DNA from: Gammaproteobacteria bacterium
Lineage (GTDB): Bacteria > Pseudomonadota > Gammaproteobacteria > S012-40
DNA: 64,000 nt
Direction of reading: 5' to 3'
Assembly (NCBI GenBank): GCA_029881255.1
Contig: JAOUMY010000002.1
Location: forward strand, 458,841-522,840
The notes under the pieces: model-generated
Told to the model about the DNA's origin: nothing
Seen by the model: only the letters and a program-made list of their open reading frames with translations
The model's database searches: none
Position numbers and translations under genes: made by a program
Part shown: piece by piece, positions 10,769 to 20,006 of the stretch
Numbering within the stretch: the first letter of the stretch is position 1
Layout: each line of letters opens with the position of its first letter

Positions 10769-12070
10769 CTAGCCACCTGCTGACGGCTTCATGATTTCAT
10801 CAAATGTCATCATATTATCAGTGACTTGCGCTCTTTCCAAGGTCCATTCCACTACGCAGTCTTCTAACACCATGGACTCGACCTCTTGCAGACGATTGCG
10901 GTCCTGATAATACCAATTGACCACCTGTTGAGGGTCACCGTATGCCGAAGCGATGCTCTCTACTTCCTGACGCACTTTTTCGGGGGCAGCCTTCAGCTGG
11001 TTGGTCTGGATAATTTCAGCAAGAATTAGACCCAGTGCAACCCGACGCTTGGCCTGTTCTTTAAACAAATCAGCCGCCAAATCCCCACCTTTCGCGCCTT
11101 GGAAGCTCATCTGATCTTTCATCTGCTTCGCTAAACGTTGTGCTTCCTGATCAACCATAGACCCCGGAACGTCAAAAGAATTCTGTTCAAGCAACTGATC
11201 CATGACCATATTTTTGACGCGTCCGCGAACCGCTTGGTCAAGTTCACGTTTCATATTCCTACGCAAATCGTCGCGCAAAGTAGCGATATTGCCATCTTCT
11301 ATACCAAAAGAACGTGCAAACTCCTCGTTCACCTCTGGCAAAACAGGCTCTTCAACTTTAGTAATCTGACAGGTGAAATGGACCGGTTTACCAGCTATTT
11401 CTGCTTTGTGGTAGGGATCAGGGAAAGTGAGGTCCATCTCGACATATTTACCAACTTCACCACCTTTCAAGCCATCTTCAAAACCCGCAATCATGGAACC
11501 GCTACCGACTTCCACTGACAGGTCCTTGCCTTCGCCACCCTCGAAAACCACACCGTCGATCTCGCCCTTGTAGTCACAAGTCACACGGTCACCTTTTTGC
11601 GCGGCCCGACCTGCGTCTTTCCATTCTTTACGCTGAGTTCGCAAGGTCTCAACCATCTTGTCGATATCGGCTTCGGCGATATCCGCTTTCGGACGGCTGA
11701 TACTGATCTTTTCCACGCCTTTTATTTCGATATCGGGATATATCTCGAAACGAGCGGTGTACTCAATTCCGCCATCGGTATCGTTCTGCTCTTCGATAAC
11801 TGGAGTTCCCGCAGGACGCAGATTTTCCTTGGCTACTGCCTCGTAAAAACTGGAATTGATGACATCACCAAGCACTTCAAGACGTATTTGCTTGGAATAA
11901 CGCTTTTGGATGACGGAAAATGGCACCTTACCTGGACGAAAGCCGGAAATCTTGACACGTGGTGCCATGGACTTGAGGCGACGCTCGACTTCCACATCCA
12001 CCTTATCGGCGGGGACGGCAACCTTGATTTTACGCTCCAGGCCCTGTGCGGCCTCAACTGATACCTGCAT
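10769..12070 (-). CDS. tig: Trigger factor, ribosome-associated chaperone
   Basis: 433 residues. The N-terminal ribosome-binding domain carries the GFRPGKVP signature (about residues 42-49). A FKBP-type isomerase domain follows (about 160-245, starting [10 protein letters not shown]) and then a helical C-terminal chaperone domain. It binds near the peptide exit tunnel and helps newly made proteins fold. It heads the tig-clpP-clpX-lon series and follows tRNA-Leu. Confidence 0.97.
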   Translation of the reverse strand: MQVSVEAAQGLERKIKVAVPADKVDVEVERRLKSMAPRVKISGFRPGKVPFSVIQKRYSKQIRLEVLGDVINSSFYEAVAKENLRPAGTPVIEEQNDTDGGIEYTARFEIYPDIEIKGVEKISISRPKADIAEADIDKMVETLRTQRKEWKDAGRAAQKGDRVTCDYKGEIDGVVFEGGEGKDLSVEVGSGSMIAGFEDGLKGGEVGKYVEMDLTFPDPYHKAEIAGKPVHFTCQITKVEEPVLPEVNEEFARSFGIEDGNIATLRDDLRRNMKRELDQAVRGRVKNMVMDQLLEQNSFDVPGSMVDQEAQRLAKQMKDQMSFQGAKGGDLAADLFKEQAKRRVALGLILAEIIQTNQLKAAPEKVRQEVESIASAYGDPQQVVNWYYQDRNRLQEVESMVLEDCVVEWTLERAQVTDNMMTFDEIMKPSAGG

Positions 12071-12204
12071 TACAAACCTCTAACTAAATATATAAATTAA
12101 ATTCTATGGTCAGCAGTAACCTACGCTTCTCCAGGATACTGCCTACCGGGAATGCTGTTCCAGATCTTGGATTCGGAGCCAAGCTCCTGTTTTAACTAGA
12201 AATA

Positions 12205-12289
12205 TGGTGCGAAAGGAGAGACTCGAACTCTCACATCTTACGATACCAGAACCTAAATCTGGCGCGTCTACCAATTCCGCCACTTTCGC
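12205..12289 (-). tRNA. tRNA-Leu (TAG)
   Basis: An 85-nt class II tRNA with a long variable arm, acceptor GCGAAAG/CTTTCGC, an encoded CCA and the anticodon loop TTTAGGT, giving anticodon TAG (complement at 12253-12255). It has its own promoter just upstream on the minus strand. Confidence 0.97.
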
Positions 12290-12301
12290 ATTTGGGCACG
12301 G

Positions 12302-12330
12302 ATTATACCTATTGATAGGTATAAGTTGAA
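12302..12330 (-). promoter_or_regulatory. Promoter of tRNA-Leu with embedded palindrome
   Basis: A perfect -10 TATAAT (complement of 12302-12307) lies 17 bp from a weak -35 TTCAAC (12325-12330), about a dozen bases before the tRNA 5' end. The spacer and -10 contain the palindrome TATACCTAT-TG-ATAGGTATA (12304-12323), a possible operator. Confidence 0.65.
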
Positions 12331-12412
12331 ATGTTAAATGGTTTACAGCACTTAGCTGTCGATTTTCACCGGAGGCGAAGTAAACCACAAGCGTCGACGT
12401 GTTTCAATAGTC

Positions 12413-13558
12413 CTAACGTTGATGAATCATACGCGCCGTAATTACGGCCGCGATCAGGCACAAAATAGACGAAAAAGTGTAGGTCCACATAGCTCCTGCC
12501 CCATCCCACAAGTAGCCACCGACCAGGGAGCCCACCGCTCCACCTGCGCCAAAAGAAATACTCGAATACAAGGCCTGTCCTCGCCCCATAAGACGACCGG
12601 GGAAAAAACCGTGCACAAGATGTATGGCCACGGCATGATAAATTCCAAAGCTGGCTGCGTGTAGCGTCTGCGCAAAAAGCATAATCGCGTGGGATTCCAC
12701 ATATACTCCAATGAGCAGCCAACGTAACGCAGACAGTAATAGCGCCCACATCAATAAATTACGCGCGCCAAATCGTGGCATCAATCGATGCATCAACATA
12801 AAAACTATGATTTCCGCCACGACACCCACGGCCCAATACAGCCCTATAGTGCTTCGGGAGTAGTGGTGAACTTCCATGTACAAGGTGTAAAAAGCGTAGT
12901 AGGGCCCGTGGCTGGCCTGCAGGAGAAAGCAAACAACAAACAGCGCAATAACCGTAGGCTGACGAATGACAGATAAGAACCCGGCCCCATCGTGATGTTC
13001 TGGAGATGCGGCCTGAGGCGTAAACAAACTTAAGGCCCAAACTGATATTAACAAAACCAGTACCGTAGACGGCACCCATTCACTACCGTATTGTTCAGTA
13101 ACACTTCCAAGCACTACTACCGACAGAATAAATCCGATAGACCCCCATAGACGGATGCCACTATAGCGATGGGTATCCTGTCCAAGATACGCCAAGGTGT
13201 TTGCTTCAAATTGGGGAAGATTGGCATTCCAAAAAAAACTGAACACCAGCATGACAAATAACATCCAGCCATAACTGGAATCGACATAGACACCGGCAAA
13301 ACATAATGCTGAAAATAGCGACGTTATGCGTATCAATTGCATGTGCCTGCCGCTTCGGTCGGCAAGCCAGCCCCAGATGTTTGGCGCAACAATCTTGGTT
13401 GCCATAATAACGGCAATCAGTTCGCCAATTTCTACCGCGCTAAAACCCAGCGAGCTGAGATATAGGCCCCAATAGGGCATTAATGCGCCGAGGCCGGCGA
13501 AATAGACGAGATAAAAGCCAGACAGGCGCCAATATGGCAGTTCAGGCGTGGCGCTCAT
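12413..13558 (-). CDS. MFS transporter (MFS_1-like / HcaT-type)
   Basis: 381 residues with about twelve hydrophobic segments. It starts YWRLSGFYLVYFAGLGALMPYWGLYL, and the first cytoplasmic loop reads WGWLADRSGR, a recognisable version of the major-facilitator loop motif. The start overlaps the aroC stop in a TAATG junction, so the two are translationally coupled. MFS genes of this type next to aroC are also known from pseudomonads. The substrate cannot be predicted. Confidence 0.88.
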   Translation of the reverse strand: MSATPELPYWRLSGFYLVYFAGLGALMPYWGLYLSSLGFSAVEIGELIAVIMATKIVAPNIWGWLADRSGRHMQLIRITSLFSALCFAGVYVDSSYGWMLFVMLVFSFFWNANLPQFEANTLAYLGQDTHRYSGIRLWGSIGFILSVVVLGSVTEQYGSEWVPSTVLVLLISVWALSLFTPQAASPEHHDGAGFLSVIRQPTVIALFVVCFLLQASHGPYYAFYTLYMEVHHYSRSTIGLYWAVGVVAEIIVFMLMHRLMPRFGARNLLMWALLLSALRWLLIGVYVESHAIMLFAQTLHAASFGIYHAVAIHLVHGFFPGRLMGRGQALYSSISFGAGGAVGSLVGGYLWDGAGAMWTYTFSSILCLIAAVITARMIHQR

Positions 13559-14658
13559 TACCCCCCTGTACTACCGGGAACCGGCGCCGTTGGAGGTGAA
13601 GCTTCTGCGTTTTGCCCGCGTTGACGGAGAAAGTGATCCATTAACACCAGGGCCAACATGGCCTCGGCGATCGGTGTTGCCCGAATACCAACACAGGGAT
13701 CATGCCGACCTTTGGTTATAACTTCGACACTTTCACCTTTTTGATTAATCGTATGCCCAGGCAAGCGCAAACTGGAAGTAGGCTTTAGCGCGATATGGGC
13801 AACAATATCTTGTCCACTGGAAATACCACCCAGAATTCCTCCAGCATGATTGGACATAAAACCCGATGGGCTCATCTCATCCCGATGTTCCGTACCTTTT
13901 TGTTCTACACAGGCAAATCCATCGCCGATCTCTACGCCTTTTACCGCATTAATACTCATCAATGCATGGGCAATTTCGGCATCAAGTCGATCAAATATCG
14001 GTTCACCCAATCCGGGCATAACGCCCGTGGCGACTACACTGACGCGAGCACCAATAGAATTACCCTCTTTGCGCAAGGCATCCATATATTTTTCGAGCTC
14101 GGGAACCTGTGCATTGTTCGGGAAGAAAAAGGCATTGGTTTCGACGTCGTCCCAGTGAAACGCCTCTGGTTTAATCGGACCTAACTGGGAAAGGTATCCG
14201 CGAATGTGGATACCTTTGCTCGCTAAAAACTTTTTCGCCACGCCACCCGCAGCCACCCGCATTGCGGTTTCCCGCGCCGATGAGCGACCACCACCGCGAT
14301 AGTCACGTACACCATATTTTTGCTCATAGGTGTAGTCTGCGTGACCGGGACGATAGCGATCCATAATTTCAGAGTAATCCTTGGAGCGCTGATCTGTATT
14401 TTCGATAAGCAACCCAATCGGCGTACCGGTCGTTTTACCTTCGAAAACTCCGGACAGAATTTTAACCTCGTCTCCCTCGCGTCTTTGCGTAGTATGTCGG
14501 GATGTACCTGGTTTACGTCGGTCAAGATCGACCTGCAGGTCGGCCTCGCACAATTCCAGACCGGGAGGGCAGCCATCAACAATACCGCCCAGGGCTGGTC
14601 CATGACTCTCGCCAAACGTGGTTACCGTAAACAATTTCCCAAAGGTATTACCCGACAT
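13558..14658 (-). CDS. aroC: Chorismate synthase
   Basis: 366 residues starting [20 protein letters not shown]. The ATG at 14658 is chosen because the family begins here; a longer open frame upstream is not homologous. The conserved motifs GESHGPALG, the RPGHAD loop (about residue 108), GGGRSSAR (about 128-135) and the late [10 protein letters not shown] segment are intact. It converts 5-enolpyruvylshikimate-3-phosphate to chorismate using reduced FMN, the last step of the shikimate pathway. It is coupled to the following MFS gene and diverges from the YdcH-like gene. Confidence 0.97.
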   Translation of the reverse strand: MSGNTFGKLFTVTTFGESHGPALGGIVDGCPPGLELCEADLQVDLDRRKPGTSRHTTQRREGDEVKILSGVFEGKTTGTPIGLLIENTDQRSKDYSEIMDRYRPGHADYTYEQKYGVRDYRGGGRSSARETAMRVAAGGVAKKFLASKGIHIRGYLSQLGPIKPEAFHWDDVETNAFFFPNNAQVPELEKYMDALRKEGNSIGARVSVVATGVMPGLGEPIFDRLDAEIAHALMSINAVKGVEIGDGFACVEQKGTEHRDEMSPSGFMSNHAGGILGGISSGQDIVAHIALKPTSSLRLPGHTINQKGESVEVITKGRHDPCVGIRATPIAEAMLALVLMDHFLRQRGQNAEASPPTAPVPGSTGG

Positions 14659-14809
14659 GCTGTATTCCTGAAGTGTAAAGCGGGAGATTATACGGATAAA
14701 TGTGTGTTGCCACAAAAGCCAAGTTTGGCGTCGCCCCGGCAACTACACGTTGTACAAAACTCGCTCAAGAGGCACAATGAAGTTGAAACGACACACATGA
14801 GGAAAAGCA

Positions 14810-15049
14810 ATGCTGGGCGAAAAACACGATCTCATTCATGAGTTCCCCGAGTACAAAGACAAAATTCACGAACTCAAAACGAATAACCCGCATTTTGCGC
14901 GTTTATTTGATGAATATCACGAGGTGGAGCACGAAGTGCGCCGTATCGAAGAAGGCGTCGAGACCCGCGCAGACGAATATCTTGAAGAACGAAAGAAGTT
15001 GCGTCTGTCACTTAAAGACCAGCTCTTTACTATGCTACGTGAGGGCTAA
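14810..15049 (+). CDS. YdcH-like DUF465 small protein
   Basis: 79 residues, strongly charged and helical (HEFPEYKDKIHELKTNNPHFARLFDEYHEVEHEVRRIE is the DUF465 core, here paraphrased by its HEFPEYKDKI and HFARLFDEYHEVE parts). A GAGGAAA Shine-Dalgarno precedes the ATG. Members are short cytoplasmic coiled-coil proteins of unknown function. It is transcribed away from aroC, and its stop lies only 2 nt from the prmB stop, so the genes are tightly convergent with no room for separate terminators. Confidence 0.85.
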   Translation: MLGEKHDLIHEFPEYKDKIHELKTNNPHFARLFDEYHEVEHEVRRIEEGVETRADEYLEERKKLRLSLKDQLFTMLREG

Positions 15050-15051
15050 CT

Positions 15052-15969
15052 TCACCCGCGTAAGGCCACGCGATTTTTCGTTAGCTGATCCTTCGTGAGA
15101 AGAAACACCCCGCTGCCTCCCCGCGCAAATTCCAGCCAGGTAAATGGAATTGTGGGGAAGGCGGCGACCAGGGCCTCTTCGCTTGCCCCCACTTCTACCA
15201 CCAACACGCCATTCTCATTTAGAAAATCTTCCGCTTTCGCTAATATGCGACGAGTCGCATCCAGCCCATCGTTACCAGATGCCAGCCCCAAGATAGGTTC
15301 ATGATGAAACTCACTCGGCATGGCATCGATTTCTGATTGATCGACATATGGCGGATTGCTAACGATCAGGTCGTACTGTCCCTTCAGCCCACTAAAAATG
15401 TCAGAACAGATTGCTTCTACTTGCCCCTCGACTCCCAGATCAACAATATTACGTTGGGCAACCGCAAGTGCTTCATCGGAAATATCCGCCGCATCTACGC
15501 TGGCGTGTGGAAACTGATAGGCGCATGCAATGGCGATACAGCCACTGCCAGTACACAAATCGAGTATTCGTGTGACGTTTTCGGGCTCAACCCAAGGCTC
15601 GAACTGTTGCTCAATAAGCTCAGCAATAGGCGAACGCGGTACTAACACTCGTTGATCAACAAAGAATTTCAGTCCGGCAAACCACGCTTCATTGGTGAGA
15701 TAGGCCATGGGAACGCGTTCTTCTACACGCCTTCTGATTAGCGTTAGTACGGCTTTCTTCTCCGAAGTTAGCAATCGCGACTCCATGAAATGACCGGGCA
15801 AGTCATGTGGAAGTCGTAGCACATGAAGTACAGCCGCCGTGGCCTCATCCAAGGCATTGTCCGTACCATGCCCGAAAAAGACCTCGCCACGTTCGAGCTC
15901 AGACATCCCGAAACGTATAAAATCCCGGATGGTGCTCAGCTGGTTTTCTACCGAATCATAATCTTCCAT
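15052..15969 (-). CDS. prmB: Ribosomal protein L3 N5-glutamine methyltransferase PrmB
   Basis: 305 residues. A helical N-terminal domain is followed by a Rossmann methyltransferase domain with the SAM motif LDLCTGSGCIAIA (about residue 140) and the catalytic NPPY (VSNPPYVD, about 207). The segment EFHHEPILGLASGNDGLD is typical of PrmB. The linker VPRSPIAELI, rather than the PrmC variant VPRPETE, supports PrmB over PrmC. It methylates a glutamine of ribosomal protein L3. The location near aroC matches other gammaproteobacteria. Confidence 0.93.
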   Translation of the reverse strand: MEDYDSVENQLSTIRDFIRFGMSELERGEVFFGHGTDNALDEATAAVLHVLRLPHDLPGHFMESRLLTSEKKAVLTLIRRRVEERVPMAYLTNEAWFAGLKFFVDQRVLVPRSPIAELIEQQFEPWVEPENVTRILDLCTGSGCIAIACAYQFPHASVDAADISDEALAVAQRNIVDLGVEGQVEAICSDIFSGLKGQYDLIVSNPPYVDQSEIDAMPSEFHHEPILGLASGNDGLDATRRILAKAEDFLNENGVLVVEVGASEEALVAAFPTIPFTWLEFARGGSGVFLLTKDQLTKNRVALRG

Positions 15970-16160
15970 TAGATTTCCGTCACTTAAGAGTGTTTTGAAT
16001 TACTTCTTATAATCAATTGATTTACGAAATATTTAACAGAGAGGACAAGTGTCTAAAAAGCGGTTAAACTTGGCCACTCAGCAGATTTTAAGTGTCGCAA
16101 GTGTAAAGTAATATTGGCAATCGAACCAGATAGCCCAACAAAAACAATACAAAAAAAACA

Positions 16161-17048
16161 ATGACAAGTACGCTGGAAAATACACCTCAGTCTTCCCCTA
16201 TTTCGGTGCAGTTGATCCATATTGACGGACCATACAAGGGCAAGATTGATGAATTCAATCAAGATAGCATCTCAATCGGTCGCGACCAGGACAATGACGT
16301 AGTCTTCCCAGCAGAGCTGCGTTCCATTTCCCGCCATCACGCTCGGCTGATTCGACAAGGCGACCAGTTTCTTTTTCTCAGCCTCGGTAAAAACAGCTGC
16401 TTGATGAATCAAACAGCGCTCGACGAACGCACAATCCAATCTGGCGATATTATTTGGCTTACTCAGAATGGACCAAGAATAAGCTTTCTCACACGCACGC
16501 ATACGCCAAGCCAAAATAAATCCCAAACCTCTCAGCATGACAAGTTGGTTCAACATTCCCTAAAGGCTTTCGAAGAGAAAAAGAATCAAAAAACCGAATT
16601 TACATTTCAGTACGATACAACGATCAAGTCGATGACCAAAGCACTTGTTCGTCTAGGTAGCAGTGCAGACGCGGATTTCCGTATAGATCACCCTTGTGTT
16701 TCGCCAATACAAAGTGAAATCATTTTTCGCAGCAACGAATTCTATATAAGAGACATTTCGAACCGGGGCACTACGCTGTTAAATGGCGAGAAGATTTTTC
16801 CGGAAGCATTACTACAAGCCAACGACATTATCACACTGGGAAAAGATGGCATAAAAATGCGTTTTCTCGGGACCGGTCGTTTTTCAGAGTTGCCTGTTGA
16901 AGAAAAACAACTGGATCGAAGAATTTTAAACATGCTTGATGAAGATGAAAAAGAAATTGAGGCCATAAAGCGCTTTCTCGAACCAGTTCCCGAAAGTACT
17001 GGGATAAAATTCGTTAAATCGATCTTGAATAAAATATGGCGTCAGTAG
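16161..17048 (+). CDS. Protein with two FHA domains
   Basis: 295 residues, no signal peptide, so cytoplasmic. The first FHA domain (about residues 15-110) has SIGRDQDNDVVF, SRHHARL and a degenerate Asn turn (KNSCLMN). The second (about 165-260) has ALVRLGSSADADFRI, a degenerate SP-IQSEI in place of the usual S-x-x-H, and NRGTTLLNG. FHA domains bind phosphothreonine peptides. The gene overlaps or abuts the following Ser/Thr kinase gene, which makes it a probable substrate, adaptor or reader for that kinase. The ATG follows an A-rich stretch with no clear Shine-Dalgarno. The short C-terminus (about 265-295) is charged and matches nothing I know. Confidence 0.85.
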   Translation: MTSTLENTPQSSPISVQLIHIDGPYKGKIDEFNQDSISIGRDQDNDVVFPAELRSISRHHARLIRQGDQFLFLSLGKNSCLMNQTALDERTIQSGDIIWLTQNGPRISFLTRTHTPSQNKSQTSQHDKLVQHSLKAFEEKKNQKTEFTFQYDTTIKSMTKALVRLGSSADADFRIDHPCVSPIQSEIIFRSNEFYIRDISNRGTTLLNGEKIFPEALLQANDIITLGKDGIKMRFLGTGRFSELPVEEKQLDRRILNMLDEDEKEIEAIKRFLEPVPESTGIKFVKSILNKIWRQ

Positions 17049-18448
17049 CAATGAAGAATATTAGTCGTTACGAAATCAAATCAATACTGGGCCAGGGCAA
17101 TATGGCGACGGTATATGAAGCTCATGACCCACGGATTAACCGCACACTGGCAATCAAGGTCATGCGCAAGGAAAAATGCGCTGACAATGAAAGTCGAACG
17201 CGATTTTTACGCGAGGGCAAGGCCGTAGGCGCACTAAACCATCCCAATATAGTCACGATATATGACGTCAGCGAACTCGATAGTACGCCGTATATTGCCA
17301 TGGAAATGATCAACGGAACATCACTAGACAAACTGATTAAACAAGACCACAGTTTTTCCTTCGATCAAATCGCTCAACTGGGCATACAACTCGCAAATGC
17401 CCTACATTTCGCGCATACACGCAACATCATTCATCGAGACATAAAACCAAGTAACATCATTCTTTCGGACGATTTTCGAACAGTCAAAATAACGGATTTT
17501 GGCATTGCCCGTGTCGAAGAAGTCGAAATCACTCAGCTTACTCAGATAGGCAATTTATTGGGCACCCCCCAATATATGTCACCTGAACAAGTAAATGGTG
17601 AAAAAGCTGACGCACGATCTGATCTATTTTCTCTCGGATCTATTTTATATCAATTGCTAACAGGAAAACGTGCTTTCTCAGGGCAAGGGCTGGCAAAAGT
17701 ATTGTTTCAAATTGCAACGGAGTCTCCTGAACCGATAGAAAATCTGCGACCGGAAACTCCCGATATCCTTAAACAAGCAGTCACTCGTTTGTTGGAGAAA
17801 GACCCACAAAAACGTTATCAAAGTGGCGAGGAACTTGCCGCTGCGCTAGAACTTTCGCTGGAACAGATGAATCCACATGCATTAAATCGGGTTTTCGCAT
17901 TTTCGAGGAGCGGGTTCAATACCCTAGGATTTTTTCTCACTATCGCTCTAATTTTTTCAAGTTGCGTCTCGATTGGCGCATTTCACTTCAGTCAATCCCA
18001 AAAACTAAGCGATGACTTCGTCATCTCACATGCCGATTCCCTGTCTAAATTCATGTCGGAATCTGCTGCAGAATCATTGCTATCTCAAGACTGGCGTTCA
18101 CTGGAAATACTGGTAAAGGACTTTCAAGAGAAATATCACTTGAACAGCATAGCATTTGCTGATAGAGAACACATCATCAAGGCGAGCAACGAGGCAGACC
18201 GCCTAAACCGAAACTTAAATGCACCCCGCGTTTTCAGCTTTGACATTTACGAGTCGAATTACCAATTCACAACCCCGGTACGTTTTGGTGATCAAGATAT
18301 TGGTGCACTGCAATTCGGGATAGTCAGACGATCTGTTTTTGAACAGTTTAATCTAGGCCAGATAGCAACCCCAACACTGGCTTTGGGTGCATCATTACTG
18401 CTTCTAAGTGTCATCTCACTTTTTAGTATTTCGAGGATAAGAAAGTAA
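17036..18448 (+). CDS. Transmembrane serine/threonine protein kinase with extracytoplasmic domain
   Basis: 470 residues. The Hanks-type kinase domain (about 12-280) has the glycine loop GQGNMATVYEAH, Lys41 (LAIKVM), HRDIKPSN (Asp135), DFG (154-156) and an activation segment with GTPQYMSPEQ, so it should be active. A first membrane helix (about 293-317) leads to a roughly 110-residue extracytoplasmic domain resembling a small PAS/Cache sensor, and a second helix closes near the C-terminus (about 442-465). It overlaps the FHA gene by 13 nt. The alternative ATG at 17051 sits 2 nt after the FHA stop; neither start has a strong Shine-Dalgarno. It probably senses an envelope signal and phosphorylates cytoplasmic targets. 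Confidence 0.9.
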   Translation: MASVAMKNISRYEIKSILGQGNMATVYEAHDPRINRTLAIKVMRKEKCADNESRTRFLREGKAVGALNHPNIVTIYDVSELDSTPYIAMEMINGTSLDKLIKQDHSFSFDQIAQLGIQLANALHFAHTRNIIHRDIKPSNIILSDDFRTVKITDFGIARVEEVEITQLTQIGNLLGTPQYMSPEQVNGEKADARSDLFSLGSILYQLLTGKRAFSGQGLAKVLFQIATESPEPIENLRPETPDILKQAVTRLLEKDPQKRYQSGEELAAALELSLEQMNPHALNRVFAFSRSGFNTLGFFLTIALIFSSCVSIGAFHFSQSQKLSDDFVISHADSLSKFMSESAAESLLSQDWRSLEILVKDFQEKYHLNSIAFADREHIIKASNEADRLNRNLNAPRVFSFDIYESNYQFTTPVRFGDQDIGALQFGIVRRSVFEQFNLGQIATPTLALGASLLLLSVISLFSISRIRK

Positions 18449-18471
18449 GCCGACTTTCTTAACAGGGAACG

Positions 18472-19503
18472 ATGACAATAAAAACAACATATTCAATACT
18501 AGCTCTTATTGTTCTTAGCTTTCTGCACGGATGTAGCGTGAGCCTTTACAAGGGCCACGGCAACACTGCGGGAAAAGGCAATAGCATTCTAAAAATTACT
18601 CAGGCAGCAAGCAAAGATTTAGTCGTATTAATCACCCGTCGTGACGACACGCTCCAGAGACTCGCGCAACAATATTTGGGTGACGCCAATAAGGACTGGG
18701 TAATCGCTGACTATAACCAAATCGACCATATCGTTCCGGGTATCGAAATTGCCATTCCTTTAAAACCATTTAATCCTACCGGCGTTTTTGGCAACGGCCT
18801 GCAAACCATTCCTATACTGTGCTATCACCGATTCGATGACGAACGGGGAAAAATGTCTGTCTCCACCGACAAATTCCGACAGCAGATGCAATACCTGAAG
18901 GACAATGGTTATCGTGTGATCTCACTAAAAGACGCTCTCTCATTTTTTCAGGGAAAACAGGCCATACCTCTAAGGTCTGTGGTTATCACAATAGATGATG
19001 GCTATCGATCCAACTACACCGAAGCCTTTCCCATATTTCAGGAATTCAACTTCCCAGCAACCATTTTTCTTTATACTGATTTTCTTGGCGCACCGGATGC
19101 GTTGACGTACACACAAATCCGAGAAATGCACAAAAGCGGGCTGATAGATTTTCAACCGCATTCCAAGAGTCATCCCAATCTAGTGTTAATGCACGGCGAT
19201 GATAGCGAAGAAGAGTACCGCCAGCGAGTGGAAGCGGAGATTGAGTCATCTTCCAGTCGCATCTCATCAATCATTGAGACTGATATGTTTTCATTTGCCT
19301 ATCCATTCGGTGATACGAATGAATTAGTAATTAGCAAACTCAAAGATCGCAATTTTTCGGTTGCCGCTACCGTACAGCCAGGCACCAATCCCGCATTCGC
19401 AACACCATTTATGCTCAAGCGTACCATGATATTCGGCGACCACGATTATGAAACGTTTATAGCCTCACTACAGGTTTTTGAATCTTTGAGACTTAAAGAG
19501 TAA
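18472..19503 (+). CDS. LysM and polysaccharide deacetylase (NodB) lipoprotein
   Basis: 343 residues. A lipoprotein signal ends FLHGC with Cys21 as the lipidated residue. A LysM-like domain (about 52-97, RRDDTLQRLAQQYLG...) is followed by a NodB/CE4 deacetylase domain from about 112 with YHRF, TIDDGY (catalytic Asp175, metal Asp176) and the metal histidines in HSKSH (His230, His234). Such enzymes remove acetyl groups from peptidoglycan or other polysaccharides in the periplasm; here the LysM points to peptidoglycan. It lies 23 nt after the kinase gene in the same operon. Confidence 0.9.
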   Translation: MTIKTTYSILALIVLSFLHGCSVSLYKGHGNTAGKGNSILKITQAASKDLVVLITRRDDTLQRLAQQYLGDANKDWVIADYNQIDHIVPGIEIAIPLKPFNPTGVFGNGLQTIPILCYHRFDDERGKMSVSTDKFRQQMQYLKDNGYRVISLKDALSFFQGKQAIPLRSVVITIDDGYRSNYTEAFPIFQEFNFPATIFLYTDFLGAPDALTYTQIREMHKSGLIDFQPHSKSHPNLVLMHGDDSEEEYRQRVEAEIESSSSRISSIIETDMFSFAYPFGDTNELVISKLKDRNFSVAATVQPGTNPAFATPFMLKRTMIFGDHDYETFIASLQVFESLRLKE

Positions 19504-19518
19504 CGGGATTATCGCCTA

Positions 19519-20004
19519 GTGAAAAATTTTATTTTACCTATCTCCGTCTTATCTGTATTGCTAGTAACGCAGTCGTGCGCATCATCAAATCTGACGTTCA
19601 CAAATGAGTTTGTGTATGCCGACACAATACACCCGGAAAGACACTATCGTCTGGCGCAGAAAAGTCTAAAAGAAAAAGATTATCAGCGTTCACTACGCCA
19701 CTGGCGCATCCTGAGCACAGTTAAACCCGATGCCGCCGAATACAAGAACCGAATAAGAATTGTCGAGGCATTGGCCGATCGCATGGCTTACCTGGAAATT
19801 GAAAAAGGGCAAAAGCTACTGAAGATGGGAAAATTAGAAATCGCAAGAATGCACTTTTTACGCGCCCTGTTTTATCAACCAAATAACGATTTCGCCTTTG
19901 GCGCCCTGCGCGAAATCAATACTGATGAGGTTACTAAGGCGCAATTGACGCATATCGACAAACTGAAAAAACAACAGGTTCAGCAATACGCCGATTCGCA
20001 ATAA
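19519..20004 (+). CDS. Small TPR-type lipoprotein
   Basis: 161 residues from a GTG start. The lipoprotein signal ends VTQSC (Cys20). The mature part has repeated helical hairpins, e.g. HYRLAQKSLKEKDYQRSLRHWRIL and GKLEIARMHFLRALFYQPNN in outline, that read as two TPR-like units (about residues 41-125). It is probably an envelope scaffold. It is the last gene of the FHA-kinase-deacetylase operon, and its stop is 2 nt from the convergent LysM/TPR lipoprotein stop. I do not recognise a named family. Confidence 0.75.
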   Translation: MKNFILPISVLSVLLVTQSCASSNLTFTNEFVYADTIHPERHYRLAQKSLKEKDYQRSLRHWRILSTVKPDAAEYKNRIRIVEALADRMAYLEIEKGQKLLKMGKLEIARMHFLRALFYQPNNDFAFGALREINTDEVTKAQLTHIDKLKKQQVQQYADSQ

Positions 20005-20006
20005 GT

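Noticed and set aside
14659..14742. 28-residue extension of chorismate synthase
   Set aside because: The family starts at [10 protein letters not shown]; the extension has no homology.
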